From the NCBI GenBank assembly GCA_020442165.1, contig JAGRKV010000017.1:1-64000 (forward strand): DNA of 64,000 bases. Reading direction: 5' to 3'. The stretch is from Hyphomicrobiaceae bacterium. GTDB lineage: Bacteria; Pseudomonadota; Alphaproteobacteria; Rhizobiales; Hyphomicrobiaceae. Positions within the stretch are counted from its first letter, which is position 1; every line of letters begins with the position of its first letter. Below are positions 16,768 through 26,633 of this stretch, in pieces. Under the pieces are notes generated by a model. It had not been told where the DNA came from, did no database searches, and was given only the letters and a program-made list of their open reading frames with translations. The position numbers were made by a program, and so were the translations under genes.

Positions 16768-18105
16768 TCAATAGTTGGATGCGGTGTCGCCTACGCCATC
16801 CTTGTTGTAGAGGTCGCGGCGGAACTGGATGACGCCGTCTTCGGTGGCCCATGCCGTAATATAGACGAAGTATAGCGGCACTGGTTTCTTGACCCGGACA
16901 TCCTTGCGCTCACCGGTTTTCTTCATGGACTGGATGTCCGCAGCGGTTACTCCCTGATCCTCAAGTATCCAGGCGGCCAGTTTCTCGATATTGGAAACAC
17001 GTATGCAGCCGGAGCTCGCGGCGCGGAAGTTGCGTCCGAACAAGCTCTCCGAAGGGGTATCGTGCATGTAAACGGAGTGGTCGTTGTTGAAGTTGATCTT
17101 CAGGAAGCCGAGCGGATTATCCTTGCCCGGTTGCTGGCTGTAGCTCAGCCCCATCGGCTGCGATGAGTTCCACTTGATCTTTTCAGGGTCAAGCTTCCTG
17201 CCGCTCCCGTCGTAGGCGTCGATGCCGTACTTGACGAGCACGTTCTTGCCCGAGCTCTGCATCTGCCGGCCTTTGGGGATCAGATCCTGGGTAATAACCG
17301 TCGGCGGCAACCGCCAGACTGGATTGAAATTGAGTTCGTAGATTGCCGAGCGCAGCAGCGGCGTCTTGCGCTCCGGCTTGCCCACGACGCCGGTGTGCCG
17401 CGTAACGACGTGGTCATCATCGACTGCTTCGATCTGGGCTGCTGGAATGTTGACGACGATATACTTCTTCTTGCCCAGCGAACCGGCATATTCACGCAGT
17501 CGCGAAAGCCCCTGTTTCAATTGCTTCAGGCGACCCGCCGCCGGTACATTCAGGGCAGCGAGCGTGCGCTTGTCGACGACGCCGGTCGGCGTCAAGCCGT
17601 TGGTTGCCTGGAAGCGCTTGACCGCATTTTCCAGCTCGTAGCCGAAATGCTCGGGATAGTCGTTTTTTTCGCGCAAATGGCCGGAGATGTGGAGGCGCTC
17701 AATCAGCTCTGCCACTGCCTTGCCGTTCATGCCCGCTTGAAGCTCGGTCGCACCCAACTGTTTCCAACCGCCAGCCTTGACGATTTCCTCGTAGCGGGTG
17801 ATGGCATGCTTGGTGGCCTCGATGTTGGCCGGAGACAGCGTCGGATAACCGCGCGGCGGGTTGGCTTCCCACTCCCGAATGAATTGCCGATCGTAGGCTG
17901 TCGACGTGTTCGACTGGGGGAAGGTACCGCTATCCCCCACCGGTCCAAAACGCAACCAGGAGTTGCCGTCATAGGCATGGGCCGCGCTACCAGCGCTCGC
18001 GATGAGCAAAGCCACGGCCAGACCGCGCAGGCCCCACCGGTATCCGCAACTGCAGGTCTGCGGACACTTGTCCTCTTGCGCTCGCATCGCGTTCATCCCT
18101 CTCAT
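16768..18105 (-). CDS. ldtP: L,D-transpeptidase LdtP (YcbB type)
   Basis: A periplasmic peptidoglycan transpeptidase of about 445 residues. A hydrophobic N-terminal segment ending SAGSAAHA looks like a signal peptide. A peptidoglycan-binding domain contains VKRFQATNGLTPTGVVDKRT, and the YkuD domain has YMHDTP followed by SSGCIRV with the catalytic cysteine. The start is uncertain: ATG codons at 18105, 18096 and 18087 are all possible. It lies downstream of the ldtR regulator on the same strand, as in Liberibacter and Sinorhizobium, where LdtR controls ldtP. It is a paralogue of the enzyme at 3912-5324 but differs clearly in sequence. Confidence 0.88.
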   Translation of the reverse strand: MRGMNAMRAQEDKCPQTCSCGYRWGLRGLAVALLIASAGSAAHAYDGNSWLRFGPVGDSGTFPQSNTSTAYDRQFIREWEANPPRGYPTLSPANIEATKHAITRYEEIVKAGGWKQLGATELQAGMNGKAVAELIERLHISGHLREKNDYPEHFGYELENAVKRFQATNGLTPTGVVDKRTLAALNVPAAGRLKQLKQGLSRLREYAGSLGKKKYIVVNIPAAQIEAVDDDHVVTRHTGVVGKPERKTPLLRSAIYELNFNPVWRLPPTVITQDLIPKGRQMQSSGKNVLVKYGIDAYDGSGRKLDPEKIKWNSSQPMGLSYSQQPGKDNPLGFLKINFNNDHSVYMHDTPSESLFGRNFRAASSGCIRVSNIEKLAAWILEDQGVTAADIQSMKKTGERKDVRVKKPVPLYFVYITAWATEDGVIQFRRDLYNKDGVGDTASNY

Positions 18106-18149
18106 GCGTCCCTTCGGGCCGTGTTCAAATTCCAAAAGTTGGCCGCCTC

Positions 18150-18169
18150 GCTACTCTTGCCCGAGTAGC
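18150..18169. promoter_or_regulatory. Inverted repeat upstream of ldtP
   Basis: GCTACTC (18150-18156) and GAGTAGC (18163-18169) form a 7-6-7 perfect inverted repeat about 45 bases before the ldtP start. It is a candidate LdtR operator by position, with a weak hairpin as the alternative reading. Confidence 0.4.
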
Positions 18170-18774
18170 AGCGGCACTCTTATGCCGTCCCAACCCGAGT
18201 TACGGCGCAAACCCTTATTCACCTTGTTTCGCAGTCAGCCCCTGCTCTCAACTGCAAACCAATAACGCCGCTTCCGGCCGCCAACGGGCTGCCCCTCCCC
18301 GCAGACACTACCAGACTCCATGGCCCAGACCCCATGGCACTGTAAGGGACCTTATCAACGTGCCGGGCCACGATCCTGCCCAGAACTGGGCAAAACCCTG
18401 CACGCAACGAAGTCCCATGGGTGCATTGCGTACATACCGTGCATACGCATGGACCTCATCGATTTCACGAGGCCCCAACTTCAATTCAGGCTTCAACTCG
18501 GCTCAGCTCAGGTTCCAACTCAGCTGAGACTTCTACTCAGCGAAGTTTGCGGGCAACGCCAGCACAACGCCGCATGCCAGATCATGCGCGCGGCGAAAGA
18601 ACAGCAGACTAGCGACAAGCAAAAAACTGCAACGGGCTGGCCGCCCGACGCACCCAAGCCATCAGACTGAGGGAAACATACTCATTTGAAAAGATAAAAC
18701 CGTTCAGAACCTTGTGCGAGCGGTGGCGTGATGCGGCGCTGCCACAAGCCGTTGGCTAGCGCTAAAATGAGCAA
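18170..18774. other. Long intergenic region between ldtR and ldtP
   Basis: About 600 bases with no supported gene. The stretch 18476-18545 is built of imperfect iterations of CTTCAACTCAG-like words (CTTCAATTCAGG, CTTCAACTCGG, CTCAGCTCAGG, TTCCAACTCAG, CTTCTACTCAG), which is unlike its surroundings. The rest shows nothing I can name; the ldtP promoter should be here. Confidence 0.55.
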
Positions 18775-18800
18775 GGGGCGCGCCCTTTCGGACGCGCCCC
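18775..18800 (-). terminator. Terminator-like hairpin after ldtR
   Basis: GGGGCGCG (18775-18782) pairs with CGCGCCCC (18793-18800). It lies about 60 bases past the ldtR stop. The T-tract on the minus strand is weak (TTGCTCATTTT). Confidence 0.65.
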
Positions 18801-18861
18801 TCTCTCCCCAATTTGGCCGCCACTCCCTTTCGGGCGCTCCCCCCGGTGCGCCCTATGGTTG

Positions 18862-19371
18862 CTACAGCCTGTAGCTGATCTGGTATGACCAGAAGCGCTC
18901 AAGGCGCATCAGCGAGCGGTTGAGGCGAGCCAAATCCTCGTCGTCGACTTCGCCCACCTTTTCCAAGGACGCCAGCTGGCGCTGATAGAGATTTTGGACG
19001 ACATCGCACGCATCCAGGCCCTTTTTCGTCAGGCTGACGCGCACCGAGCGTTTGTCCACCTCTGAGCGCTTGTAGTGGATATAGCCCATATCCACTAGCT
19101 TCTTGAGGTTATAGGAGACGTTGGATCCCAGGTAATAGCCGCGGGTCTTCAGCTCACCCGCCGTCAATTCATTGGAGCCAATGTTGTATAACAACAGCGC
19201 TTGCACGCTATTCAGATCCGAACCGCCCAAACGGTCAAACTCGTCCTTAATCACATCCAGCAATAGCCGGTGAAGGCGTTCGATCAGGCGCAGCGCGTGC
19301 AAGTACTCGCTGTTGATCTCTCCTTCGGCTTCCGGCAGGCGCCGGCGCACCGAGTCCAATGCAATACTCAT
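18862..19371 (-). CDS. ldtR: MarR-family regulator LdtR
   Basis: A 169-residue winged-helix regulator. The helix-turn-helix region reads SNELTAGELKTRGYYLGSNVSYNLKKLVDMGYIHY, followed by the wing (KRSEVDKRSVRVSLTKKG). The sequence and its location upstream of an L,D-transpeptidase match LdtR of Liberibacter, Sinorhizobium and other Rhizobiales, which activates ldtP and links cell-wall remodelling to osmotic stress. The ATG at 19371 is preferred over a GTG 30 bases upstream, because GAGG lies 9 bases before it. I infer that it controls the ldtP gene here. Confidence 0.87.
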   Translation of the reverse strand: MSIALDSVRRRLPEAEGEINSEYLHALRLIERLHRLLLDVIKDEFDRLGGSDLNSVQALLLYNIGSNELTAGELKTRGYYLGSNVSYNLKKLVDMGYIHYKRSEVDKRSVRVSLTKKGLDACDVVQNLYQRQLASLEKVGEVDDEDLARLNRSLMRLERFWSYQISYRL

Positions 19372-19586
19372 CTTGGTCTGCCTCACACTTGTTCGACGCA
19401 CACCCGTCTTTGTTTTTCTTCCGGGTTGATCGAACTGTAAGCGAGACAGCTAAAAGTTACCTAAATAGGCATAGTAAAAGAACAGTTATGGGGGGATGGC
19501 GGAAAGAATATCTTAACCATCCTGTGAGCCTTGGACGAACCGCCTGGCAACGGCGGTGCCGGTCAGTTGCGGATCCGGATACGGAA

Positions 19587-20690
19587 CTACATCCGGGCAG
19601 CCTGCATCTGCTCTCTGGTCGGCAACTTCAGTTCGTCAGCCTCCGGCAAGGGTGCGAAATGGCTTGCCACAATCGCTGAAGTGACCCCTTCGAGCGAGGC
19701 TGGTTGCCACACCGGCAGGTTGTCCTTGTCGACGAGAGCAGCCCGCACACCTTCTGCGAAATCGTGACCTTCCAGGCACCGGCAGGCCAGCCGCTGGTCG
19801 GCTATGAGCACATCCCGCAGGTCCGACTTCGCGGCCTGCCGGAGATGGCGGAGCGTGATCTTGAGCGATGTAGGAGAGCGTGCCGCGAGATCCTTCAGGA
19901 TGCCGGCAGCGAATTCATTGCCATCCATCTTGTGCTTTTCAAGCCGCGCAACGATGGCCTCGACCTCCGCGCCGGCGAAAGCATCAGCGATAAGTTCCGC
20001 CTTGTCGGCGAGCTCACCGGACCCCGGTTCCTGATGCAGTCCATCAAGCAACGGGTCGATCGTCTGGGCGTCAGCCAGGGCGACCTCGATCTCGTCGAAG
20101 CGGTCAGCCGGGATACAATGCGTCACGAGTCCGAGGGCATAGGCATCGGCACGTCCGATGGCGCGGCCGGTCAGCCCAAGATAGGTGCCGATCTCGCCAG
20201 GCAGGCGGGAGAGAGCGTGGGCGACACCGACGTCGGGAAAAAGGCCGATGGCTGTCTCCGGCATTGCAAACTTGTAGCCCGCACCCGCAACGCGATGCGT
20301 GTTGTAGATGGAAATGCCGACGCCTGATCCCATCACCATGCCGTCGATGAGCGAAACGGTCGGCTTGGAGAAGCACTCAAGCGCCCAGTCCAACTCATAT
20401 TCATCAGCAAACGCGGCCCGGGCGCTCGGCGCATCGGCCTGGTAGAGCTGGATCAGCTCGCGCACATCGCCACCGGAGCAGAACGCCTTCGGGTTGGTGG
20501 ATCTTATGACGACGGCATAGAGGGATGGATCGCGCGCCAGCACGGGAATGGCGGCGGCGAGTTTCGCCCTCATCGCGATCGTCAGCGCGTTGAGCGCGCG
20601 TGTCCGCTGGAGAACGATGCGTGCCACGGCGCCATTCCGCGCGACGGCGAGTTCCTCGGGTGCGGCTTCTTCCACAGCATTTGCAGTCAT
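19587..20690 (-). CDS. Enoyl-CoA hydratase/isomerase family, 3-hydroxyisobutyryl-CoA hydrolase-like
   Basis: A crotonase-fold enzyme of 367 residues. The oxyanion loop FCSGGDVRELIQ and the segment FAMPETAIGLFPDVG match 3-hydroxyisobutyryl-CoA hydrolases of valine degradation, whose length is also about 360. GSGVGISIYNTHRVAGAG is the second oxyanion motif. The start at 20690 (MTANAVEEAAPEE) has AGGA eight bases upstream; a longer frame reading back to 20852 lacks protein character. It is divergent from the extensin-like gene. Other CoA hydrolase or isomerase activities cannot be ruled out. Confidence 0.85.
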   Translation of the reverse strand: MTANAVEEAAPEELAVARNGAVARIVLQRTRALNALTIAMRAKLAAAIPVLARDPSLYAVVIRSTNPKAFCSGGDVRELIQLYQADAPSARAAFADEYELDWALECFSKPTVSLIDGMVMGSGVGISIYNTHRVAGAGYKFAMPETAIGLFPDVGVAHALSRLPGEIGTYLGLTGRAIGRADAYALGLVTHCIPADRFDEIEVALADAQTIDPLLDGLHQEPGSGELADKAELIADAFAGAEVEAIVARLEKHKMDGNEFAAGILKDLAARSPTSLKITLRHLRQAAKSDLRDVLIADQRLACRCLEGHDFAEGVRAALVDKDNLPVWQPASLEGVTSAIVASHFAPLPEADELKLPTREQMQAARM

Positions 20691-20872
20691 GCCCGTTCCT
20701 ATCCACCGGTCATCGACAACTATTTGGCGTTGCAGAACTTGCCCGCTACTGCGCCGCCCCAATTCGGGGCTATACACCACACCCGATTGGTATGAAACTG
20801 TGTGCTGATTCGCGTGCGGCCACATCGCTGGGGAGCGGGCCGCGTACTGCACGCGACGGGGGCTTCGTAATC

Positions 20873-22189
20873 ATGAAGAGTTATCGGTGGGGCGTGGCGC
20901 TATTGCCAGCCCTTATGTCGATGGCCTTGCCTTCTGCTGTCGTGGCCGAAGAGCGTGAAGCCATGCGCTTCGTCACCAATGCCGACCTCATCAAATCAAT
21001 CAATCCGGGTGCTCTTTCCGGGACAATAAAGGCAGCGGGAGGCAATGCTGCCGCGCCGCACACCCGGCCCAGCATCGTCATCTCACAGGTGCGCCGAAGC
21101 GGGGCCGCTGGAAGCGCGGCGAGCTGGCCCGTGACACTATCTGAAGCGAAGGCGCGCGTTGCCGCTCAGCAATCCGGTCGTCGTGATGTCTGGTCGGAGG
21201 AGGCAATTCGCACGGCGCGGGCACGATGCAATGCCATCCTGAAACGCATTGATGCGGTCGCCATCATCGACGAGCCACTCAAGGACGGCGATTGCGGCAC
21301 CCCAGCGCCGATCCGCCTCATCAGCGTAGGCCGCAAGCCCGAAGTGGTGATTTCGCCGCCCGCGATCGTCAATTGCGACATGGCCGAAGCGCTGCACACC
21401 TGGCTGAAGCAGGACCTTCAGCCACTTGCACGCAAGCATCTGGGCGGGCCGATAATCAAGATCACCAAGATGAGCGACTACTCCTGCCGCAATGCCTATG
21501 GCCGCGCGCGGGGACGGCTTTCAGAGCATGGCCGCGCCAACGCGCTCGACATTGCCGGATTCACCACGGCGCAGGGTGACGACACGATGCTGCTCGCCGA
21601 CTGGGGCATGACGGCACGCGACATCCGCCGACAGGTCGCAGCGGCAAAAGCAAAAGCTGCCGCGGAAGAGAAACGTCTGGTCGCCCAGGAAGAGCGTGGC
21701 CGGGAGTTCATTTCCATGGCTGGACATCATCAGACCGGGGCGGGTTCGGGAGCCGAGACTGGTGTAGCCAATGCCGATGCTCCAGCAGGGACGAACGCGC
21801 CGCCATCGGCGGCATACGGTCTTGCAGGTGGCGCGCCCGCAGGCGGCATTGCACGCGCTTCGATTATCGACGGTATTCCGCGAATTACGGTTTCGATTCC
21901 TGGTGGAGCGAGGGAAGACGCGAACTCTGGTCAATTCGGGGAAGGTACGATGAACCGGCTGGGCGGACCCAAGCCCCACAGCGCCCCCTGGAAGTCGGAT
22001 GTGGTCAAGGCAGCCGCGTCAACGAGTGCTGCCGTGTCGGAGGTCCGCAAGCAAAAGTTTCTGCGCGGGGCGCACGAAGCGGCCTGCCGCATCTTCGGCA
22101 CGGTGCTTGGACCGGAAGCCAACAATGCCCACCGCAACCACTTCCACGTCGACTTGGCGGAGCGCACGACGGGCGCCTTCTGCCAGTAG
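20873..22189 (+). CDS. Extensin-like secreted protein
   Basis: A 438-residue exported protein with a signal peptide (MKSYRWGVALLPALMSMALPSAVVA). The C-terminal half is the bacterial extensin-like domain: CDMAEALHTWLKQDLQP, then SDYSCRNAYGRARGRLSEHG, NALDIAGF, and finally CRIFGTVLGPEANNAHRNHF followed by HVD. The His/Asp pattern suggests a LAS-type metallopeptidase fold. A low-complexity insertion of about 130 residues (rich in Gly and Ala) splits the domain, and a charged AAAKAKAAAEEKR helix leads into it. A role in the cell envelope is an inference. Confidence 0.85.
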   Translation: MKSYRWGVALLPALMSMALPSAVVAEEREAMRFVTNADLIKSINPGALSGTIKAAGGNAAAPHTRPSIVISQVRRSGAAGSAASWPVTLSEAKARVAAQQSGRRDVWSEEAIRTARARCNAILKRIDAVAIIDEPLKDGDCGTPAPIRLISVGRKPEVVISPPAIVNCDMAEALHTWLKQDLQPLARKHLGGPIIKITKMSDYSCRNAYGRARGRLSEHGRANALDIAGFTTAQGDDTMLLADWGMTARDIRRQVAAAKAKAAAEEKRLVAQEERGREFISMAGHHQTGAGSGAETGVANADAPAGTNAPPSAAYGLAGGAPAGGIARASIIDGIPRITVSIPGGAREDANSGQFGEGTMNRLGGPKPHSAPWKSDVVKAAASTSAAVSEVRKQKFLRGAHEAACRIFGTVLGPEANNAHRNHFHVDLAERTTGAFCQ

Positions 22190-22407
22190 GCCGACTTGAA
22201 GCAGCATCCACCTTGTTGGACTCATCGCGAGCCCATGTGGTCTGCTCCAAGCGCTTCACTGGGCGTCAGATCCGCTCCCCCGATTGAAACGCAAGTACTT
22301 TGCTTTCAAATGCTCAAGCCCCAACGGACAGCCGTTGCCGCCGGCAGGTGTGGTCACCGGCCCGCGTTGCACGAGCTTGCCTGTCGTGCTCCGCGAGCCG
22401 GCGCAGC

Positions 22408-22638
22408 TTAACGCCGTGGCCGCTTGACGATTACGACCCCGCCTGGCGCATAGGCTGCATTTGGTCTGTAGTAGGGGTGCCGAATGTTCCCGGTGACCGT
22501 GGTCGGATTTGTGACGACAGGCGGCGGATTGACGCTGCTCGATTTCAACCGGCCTGCGGCATGAGCCTCCGCGGACAGGCCGACAGCGCACAAGGCGAGC
22601 GGCAGTGCCAAAGCGCCCTTGAGTGGTGCAAATTTCAT
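22408..22638 (-). CDS. Small secreted proline-rich protein
   Basis: A 76-residue protein with a typical signal peptide (MKFAPLKGALALPLALCAVG to AEAHA). The mature part is short, basic and rich in Pro, Asn and Tyr (RHPYYRPNAAYAPGG). AAAGGATCC precedes the ATG at a good distance. No family is recognised. It faces the extensin-like gene, with about 220 bases between the two stop codons. Confidence 0.65.
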   Translation of the reverse strand: MKFAPLKGALALPLALCAVGLSAEAHAAGRLKSSSVNPPPVVTNPTTVTGNIRHPYYRPNAAYAPGGVVIVKRPRR

Positions 22639-22827
22639 GAATTGGATCCTTTACGACTTGCACCGCACGATTGCGGTGATGCCGCGTCATTAGCCTTGCC
22701 GAATCCGGCTGGGCTGTTCCCTTAGGAACGTCACTGGCCGGCTGGCGGCTGTTCTCTCGCCGCTGCGAAGGCAGCTCGGCTAGCCGCCTGGCGTGCGAGC
22801 CACAGTCTGCGTGTGACAGGGCACTGA

Positions 22828-23895
<1,068 letters not shown>

Positions 23896-23902
23896 TACGC
23901 AT

Positions 23903-24006
23903 TAGAGCGCGTTCAATTTTCAAGGGAACGGGAGCGTGCTCAATCCGTTTGTTTTGAGCATGCTTTTCACGCTGAACCGCTCCACACTTCAGCTAAACAT
24001 GCTCTA
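23903..24006 (+). repeat. Composite palindromic repeat, copy R2
   Basis: It runs from TAGAGCGCGTTCAATTTTC to AGCTAAACATGCTCTA in the gap between the convergent hemB and DUF2155 genes. The second hairpin (GAGCATGCTTTTCACGCTGA to AAACATGCTC) is well preserved; the first is degenerate on its right arm. The last three bases (CTA) are the stop codon of the DUF2155 gene on the other strand. Confidence 0.9.
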
Positions 24007-24543
24007 CCGCCGAATGCGGCGGCGAGTGATCGTAGTCTGCTGTTCTTCTGGCACCGCATCGGCACCGGTAGCAGCATCGCCTGGACGTTCGGCCGAGCCT
24101 GCGGCAGCTGCCTGGGCACCACCCTTGGGGTGCGAGCAGCCGGTCAACCAGATGTCGAAGACGGGATGCTCGACGGCATTTAGGCCAGGGCTCTCTGCGA
24201 ACATCCAGCCGGTGAAGATGCGCTTCTGCGCACCCTCGAGTTCCTTTTCGTCGACCTCGACGAAGGATGTCGTCTTCGGCTGCTCGGTGGCGGGGCGCGA
24301 ATAGCAGATACGCGGTGTCACTTTGAGGGAGCCGAATTCGACGGTCTGACCGAGCGGAACCTCCAGGCGTGAGATGCGCGCGGTGACCTTGTCGAGCGCT
24401 GCGAACACGGCAACATCGTTCTCGATTCGCTCCGCCTTGGCGGCTGTCGTTATGATAAGCAATGGGGCGACGAGCACAGGCAGGAGCGCGCATGCGGTGC
24501 GATGCGCGCCAATCCCCAACATCCCGTCACCGCTGCTCTTCAT
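24004..24543 (-). CDS. DUF2155-domain secreted protein
   Basis: A 179-residue exported protein with a signal peptide (ALLPVLVAPLLIITTAAKA). The DUF2155 domain is clear: ARISRLEVPLGQTVEFGSL, VTPRICYSRPATEQPKT, and RIFTGWMFAESPGLNAVEHP followed by VFDIWLTGC. In many alphaproteobacteria it lies close to the NDUFA12 gene, as here, with one methyltransferase gene between. The C-terminus is a low-complexity tail (GGAQAAAAGSAERPGDAAT) ending in a basic stretch whose stop codon falls in repeat R2. Function unknown. Confidence 0.88.
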   Translation of the reverse strand: MKSSGDGMLGIGAHRTACALLPVLVAPLLIITTAAKAERIENDVAVFAALDKVTARISRLEVPLGQTVEFGSLKVTPRICYSRPATEQPKTTSFVEVDEKELEGAQKRIFTGWMFAESPGLNAVEHPVFDIWLTGCSHPKGGAQAAAAGSAERPGDAATGADAVPEEQQTTITRRRIRR

Positions 24544-24734
24544 AACGGTCTTTCGCTTTGTTCCATTTCGTATCCAGGCTCAGCCTGGTGGCGGCGACCG
24601 GACAGCGACCGGATCCATTGCACTTGTTCAGCCGCCATCAGATCGTCGACATGGGCAGACCGAACGCGTCTGTACCCGACTGCATCGCGCCCAACTTGGG
24701 CGGCACCGTGACACCGACCTTGATGCAGGTGGGC

Positions 24735-25493
24735 CTACACCGCAACCGCCTCGACGCGCAAGCGCACATAATCCGCCGTCCAATTGCCGGCTTTGTCGCA
24801 TAGCGAGGGCTTCAGCAGCGCCACGACCTCCGCCTTGACGGCATCCGCTTGATCCCCGAACTGGCGGAAGAACGGCGCCCGGAAGGTTTCAAGCCAGCCC
24901 TGCATTCCGGTCGGCAAAGCGGTGGGGCGGGGGTAGAGGCCAATTCGACGCACCTTGAAGCCGCCATCACGGAGCAGGCCCGAGTATTCTTCGGGTGTTG
25001 GATAGAACCAGGGTGCGGCGAGATCCGCATCGCCACCATGCCGATGAGCTGCAGCGCGCATGGCCGTGACAATGGCGGCAACATTGCCGTGTCCGCCAAA
25101 CTCTGCCACCAGCCGGCCATTGGGCGTCAATGCCCGGCGCATATTTGCGATGGCGCGCGCGGGCTCTGTTACCCAGTGCAGGACGGCGTTGGAAAAGATC
25201 GCATCGAAGCTGCCGGAATAATCCATGGCAAGAACGTCCTGCCGGACGACATCGAGGCCGCGGGCGCGCGCTGCTTCAAGCAGGCTTTCGGAGGCATCGA
25301 TGCCGACGACATTTGCCCCCAGATCGGCAAGACGCGCGGTCAACGCGCCATCACCACAGCCGACATCAAGGATACGCTCTCCCGGCTGGGGCGACAGCCA
25401 CGCCAGCACATCTCCCGCCAGATCAGCCACGAAGCGCGCATTGCGCTCGTATGTGTCAGCTGACCAGATCTGTTTTTCTGCGAGCGACGACAT
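24735..25493 (-). CDS. Class I SAM-dependent methyltransferase
   Basis: A 252-residue Rossmann methyltransferase. The SAM-binding motif I is ILDVGCGDGALTARLADLG, and motif II contains VVGIDASESLLEAAR. FDAIFSNAVLHWVTEPARAI resembles trans-aconitate methyltransferase-like proteins. The substrate is not known. It starts about 25 bases after the NDUFA12 gene ends and is probably co-transcribed with it. The 190 bases to the DUF2155 gene contain nothing recognisable. Confidence 0.88.
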   Translation of the reverse strand: MSSLAEKQIWSADTYERNARFVADLAGDVLAWLSPQPGERILDVGCGDGALTARLADLGANVVGIDASESLLEAARARGLDVVRQDVLAMDYSGSFDAIFSNAVLHWVTEPARAIANMRRALTPNGRLVAEFGGHGNVAAIVTAMRAAAHRHGGDADLAAPWFYPTPEEYSGLLRDGGFKVRRIGLYPRPTALPTGMQGWLETFRAPFFRQFGDQADAVKAEVVALLKPSLCDKAGNWTADYVRLRVEAVAV

Positions 25494-25518
25494 CGGTCCG
25501 CGACCTGCCCGGGGCCGC

Positions 25519-25920
25519 CTACTCGGGCCGCCAGGGCTTGTAGTCGCCAGTGCCGTGCGGGCGATGCGGCTGCGCGGTTAGAATCGAGCCTTGAGGGCGA
25601 TAAGCTTCGGCGGTGCCCGTCATGTTCGGCTGGTAGGGCTTTTCCCAGGGCTTGGGCTGGTATTCCTCCTCGGTGGGAGGCGTGTCGACTGTATAGTGCA
25701 GCCAACCGTGCCACTCCGGCGGCACCTTTGAGGCTTCAGCACCCTTCGGATACGTGACAAAGCGGCGGGGCTTGCCGACGGGGCCGGTGCCCGATTTCTG
25801 CTCGTAATAGCGATTGCCGAACGTGTCCTCACCGACGAAGCGCATCTTGCGCCAGATATAAAGGCGCGTGCCCCACGTATTGCCGTCCCACCAGCAGAAG
25901 AATTCCTTGAACAAGCCCAT
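25519..25920 (-). CDS. NADH:ubiquinone oxidoreductase accessory subunit NDUFA12
   Basis: A 133-residue homologue of the mitochondrial complex I subunit NDUFA12 (B17.2), a supernumerary subunit that alphaproteobacteria share with mitochondria. Visible motifs are WWDGNTWGTRLYIWRKMRFV, GNRYYEQ, RRFVTYPKG and PPEWHGWLHYTVDTPP. The ATG at 25920 has GGGAGA nine bases upstream; an in-frame TTG two codons earlier is unlikely. It is the first gene of a minus-strand group with the methyltransferase and DUF2155 genes. Confidence 0.93.
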   Translation of the reverse strand: MGLFKEFFCWWDGNTWGTRLYIWRKMRFVGEDTFGNRYYEQKSGTGPVGKPRRFVTYPKGAEASKVPPEWHGWLHYTVDTPPTEEEYQPKPWEKPYQPNMTGTAEAYRPQGSILTAQPHRPHGTGDYKPWRPE

Positions 25921-26633
25921 TGGCAATCGTCTCCCGGTTCATGCGGCTTAGCGGTGCGGCGCGCAGGCACATCATGGCGAGACGCGCAGCGCGTGAACCA
26001 CTCCCGATTAACCGCTCTGCCGCCCTTCTGTCCATACGGACATAAGGCGCGGCCCAGATGCCACAGGGTCGGGTCCGGAATCGGTCTAGTGTGACCCCTG
26101 TTTGGCGCTCGGCCCGGCTTTGGCGCGCCTATCCACAGCGGCTGAAATATCACGACCCGCCGCCAGCCCCGGAATTACGGGGCTTATGAGCCACCAATTC
26201 ACAAGTTGCCCACACCACAACATCTAGTGTTTGGTGGCATCTGCCACCTACAAGGATTGGTGACGAAGGGGGCGAATCGCCCTAGCTTGCAGACATTGGT
26301 TTGGGGTTGAGCGGGCGGTTGTGTCCCGTCGTCCTGCGCCGGTGGAGTAGATCGGCTGCGTTTCGCGCCGGTAAGCGTGTGTTTCAGTAGCGGCCCGCGT
26401 TTTGGCCGAAGCACCAAGTCCCAAAAAGATCTCAAAAGACGGCCTAGGGAATCCTGGCTGGCGCGTTTGTCGAGGGAGAAGCGCGCGCCGTTTCCCAAGC
26501 CTGAAGTAACGGACCGGGATGCCTTCGGGTGTCAGCGGACGGGAGTGTTGTGCCCTGTGTCAGCCATGCCGATGCGGCTCGATCCGCTGCGGCCTTTCAA
26601 AAGACTCTCAGACGCCAGAGGCGGGGATCACAC
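25921..26633. other. Divergent regulatory region between NDUFA12 and nrdJ
   Basis: About 710 bases with no supported gene. It holds an NrdR box (26215-26230) and directly after it a 7-bp hairpin, GGTGGCA (26233-26239) with TGCCACC (26242-26248). I searched by eye for the conserved blocks of a cobalamin riboswitch, because nrdJ needs B12, and did not find them. Confidence 0.55.
26215..26230 (+). promoter_or_regulatory. NrdR box upstream of nrdJ
   Basis: CCACAACATCTAGTGT matches 13 of 16 positions of the NrdR consensus ACACwAtATaTwGTGT. It lies 404 bases before the nrdJ start. NrdR boxes usually come in pairs; a second good copy one or two helical repeats away was not seen. Confidence 0.55.

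Noticed and set aside
22256..22690. Longer minus-strand frame overlapping the small secreted protein gene at 22408
   Set aside because: The overlapping frame at 22408-22638 has a clear signal peptide and ribosome binding site; this one has neither.
26249..26633. Cobalamin riboswitch before nrdJ
   Set aside because: The conserved blocks expected for the B12 box and its core were not found by eye.
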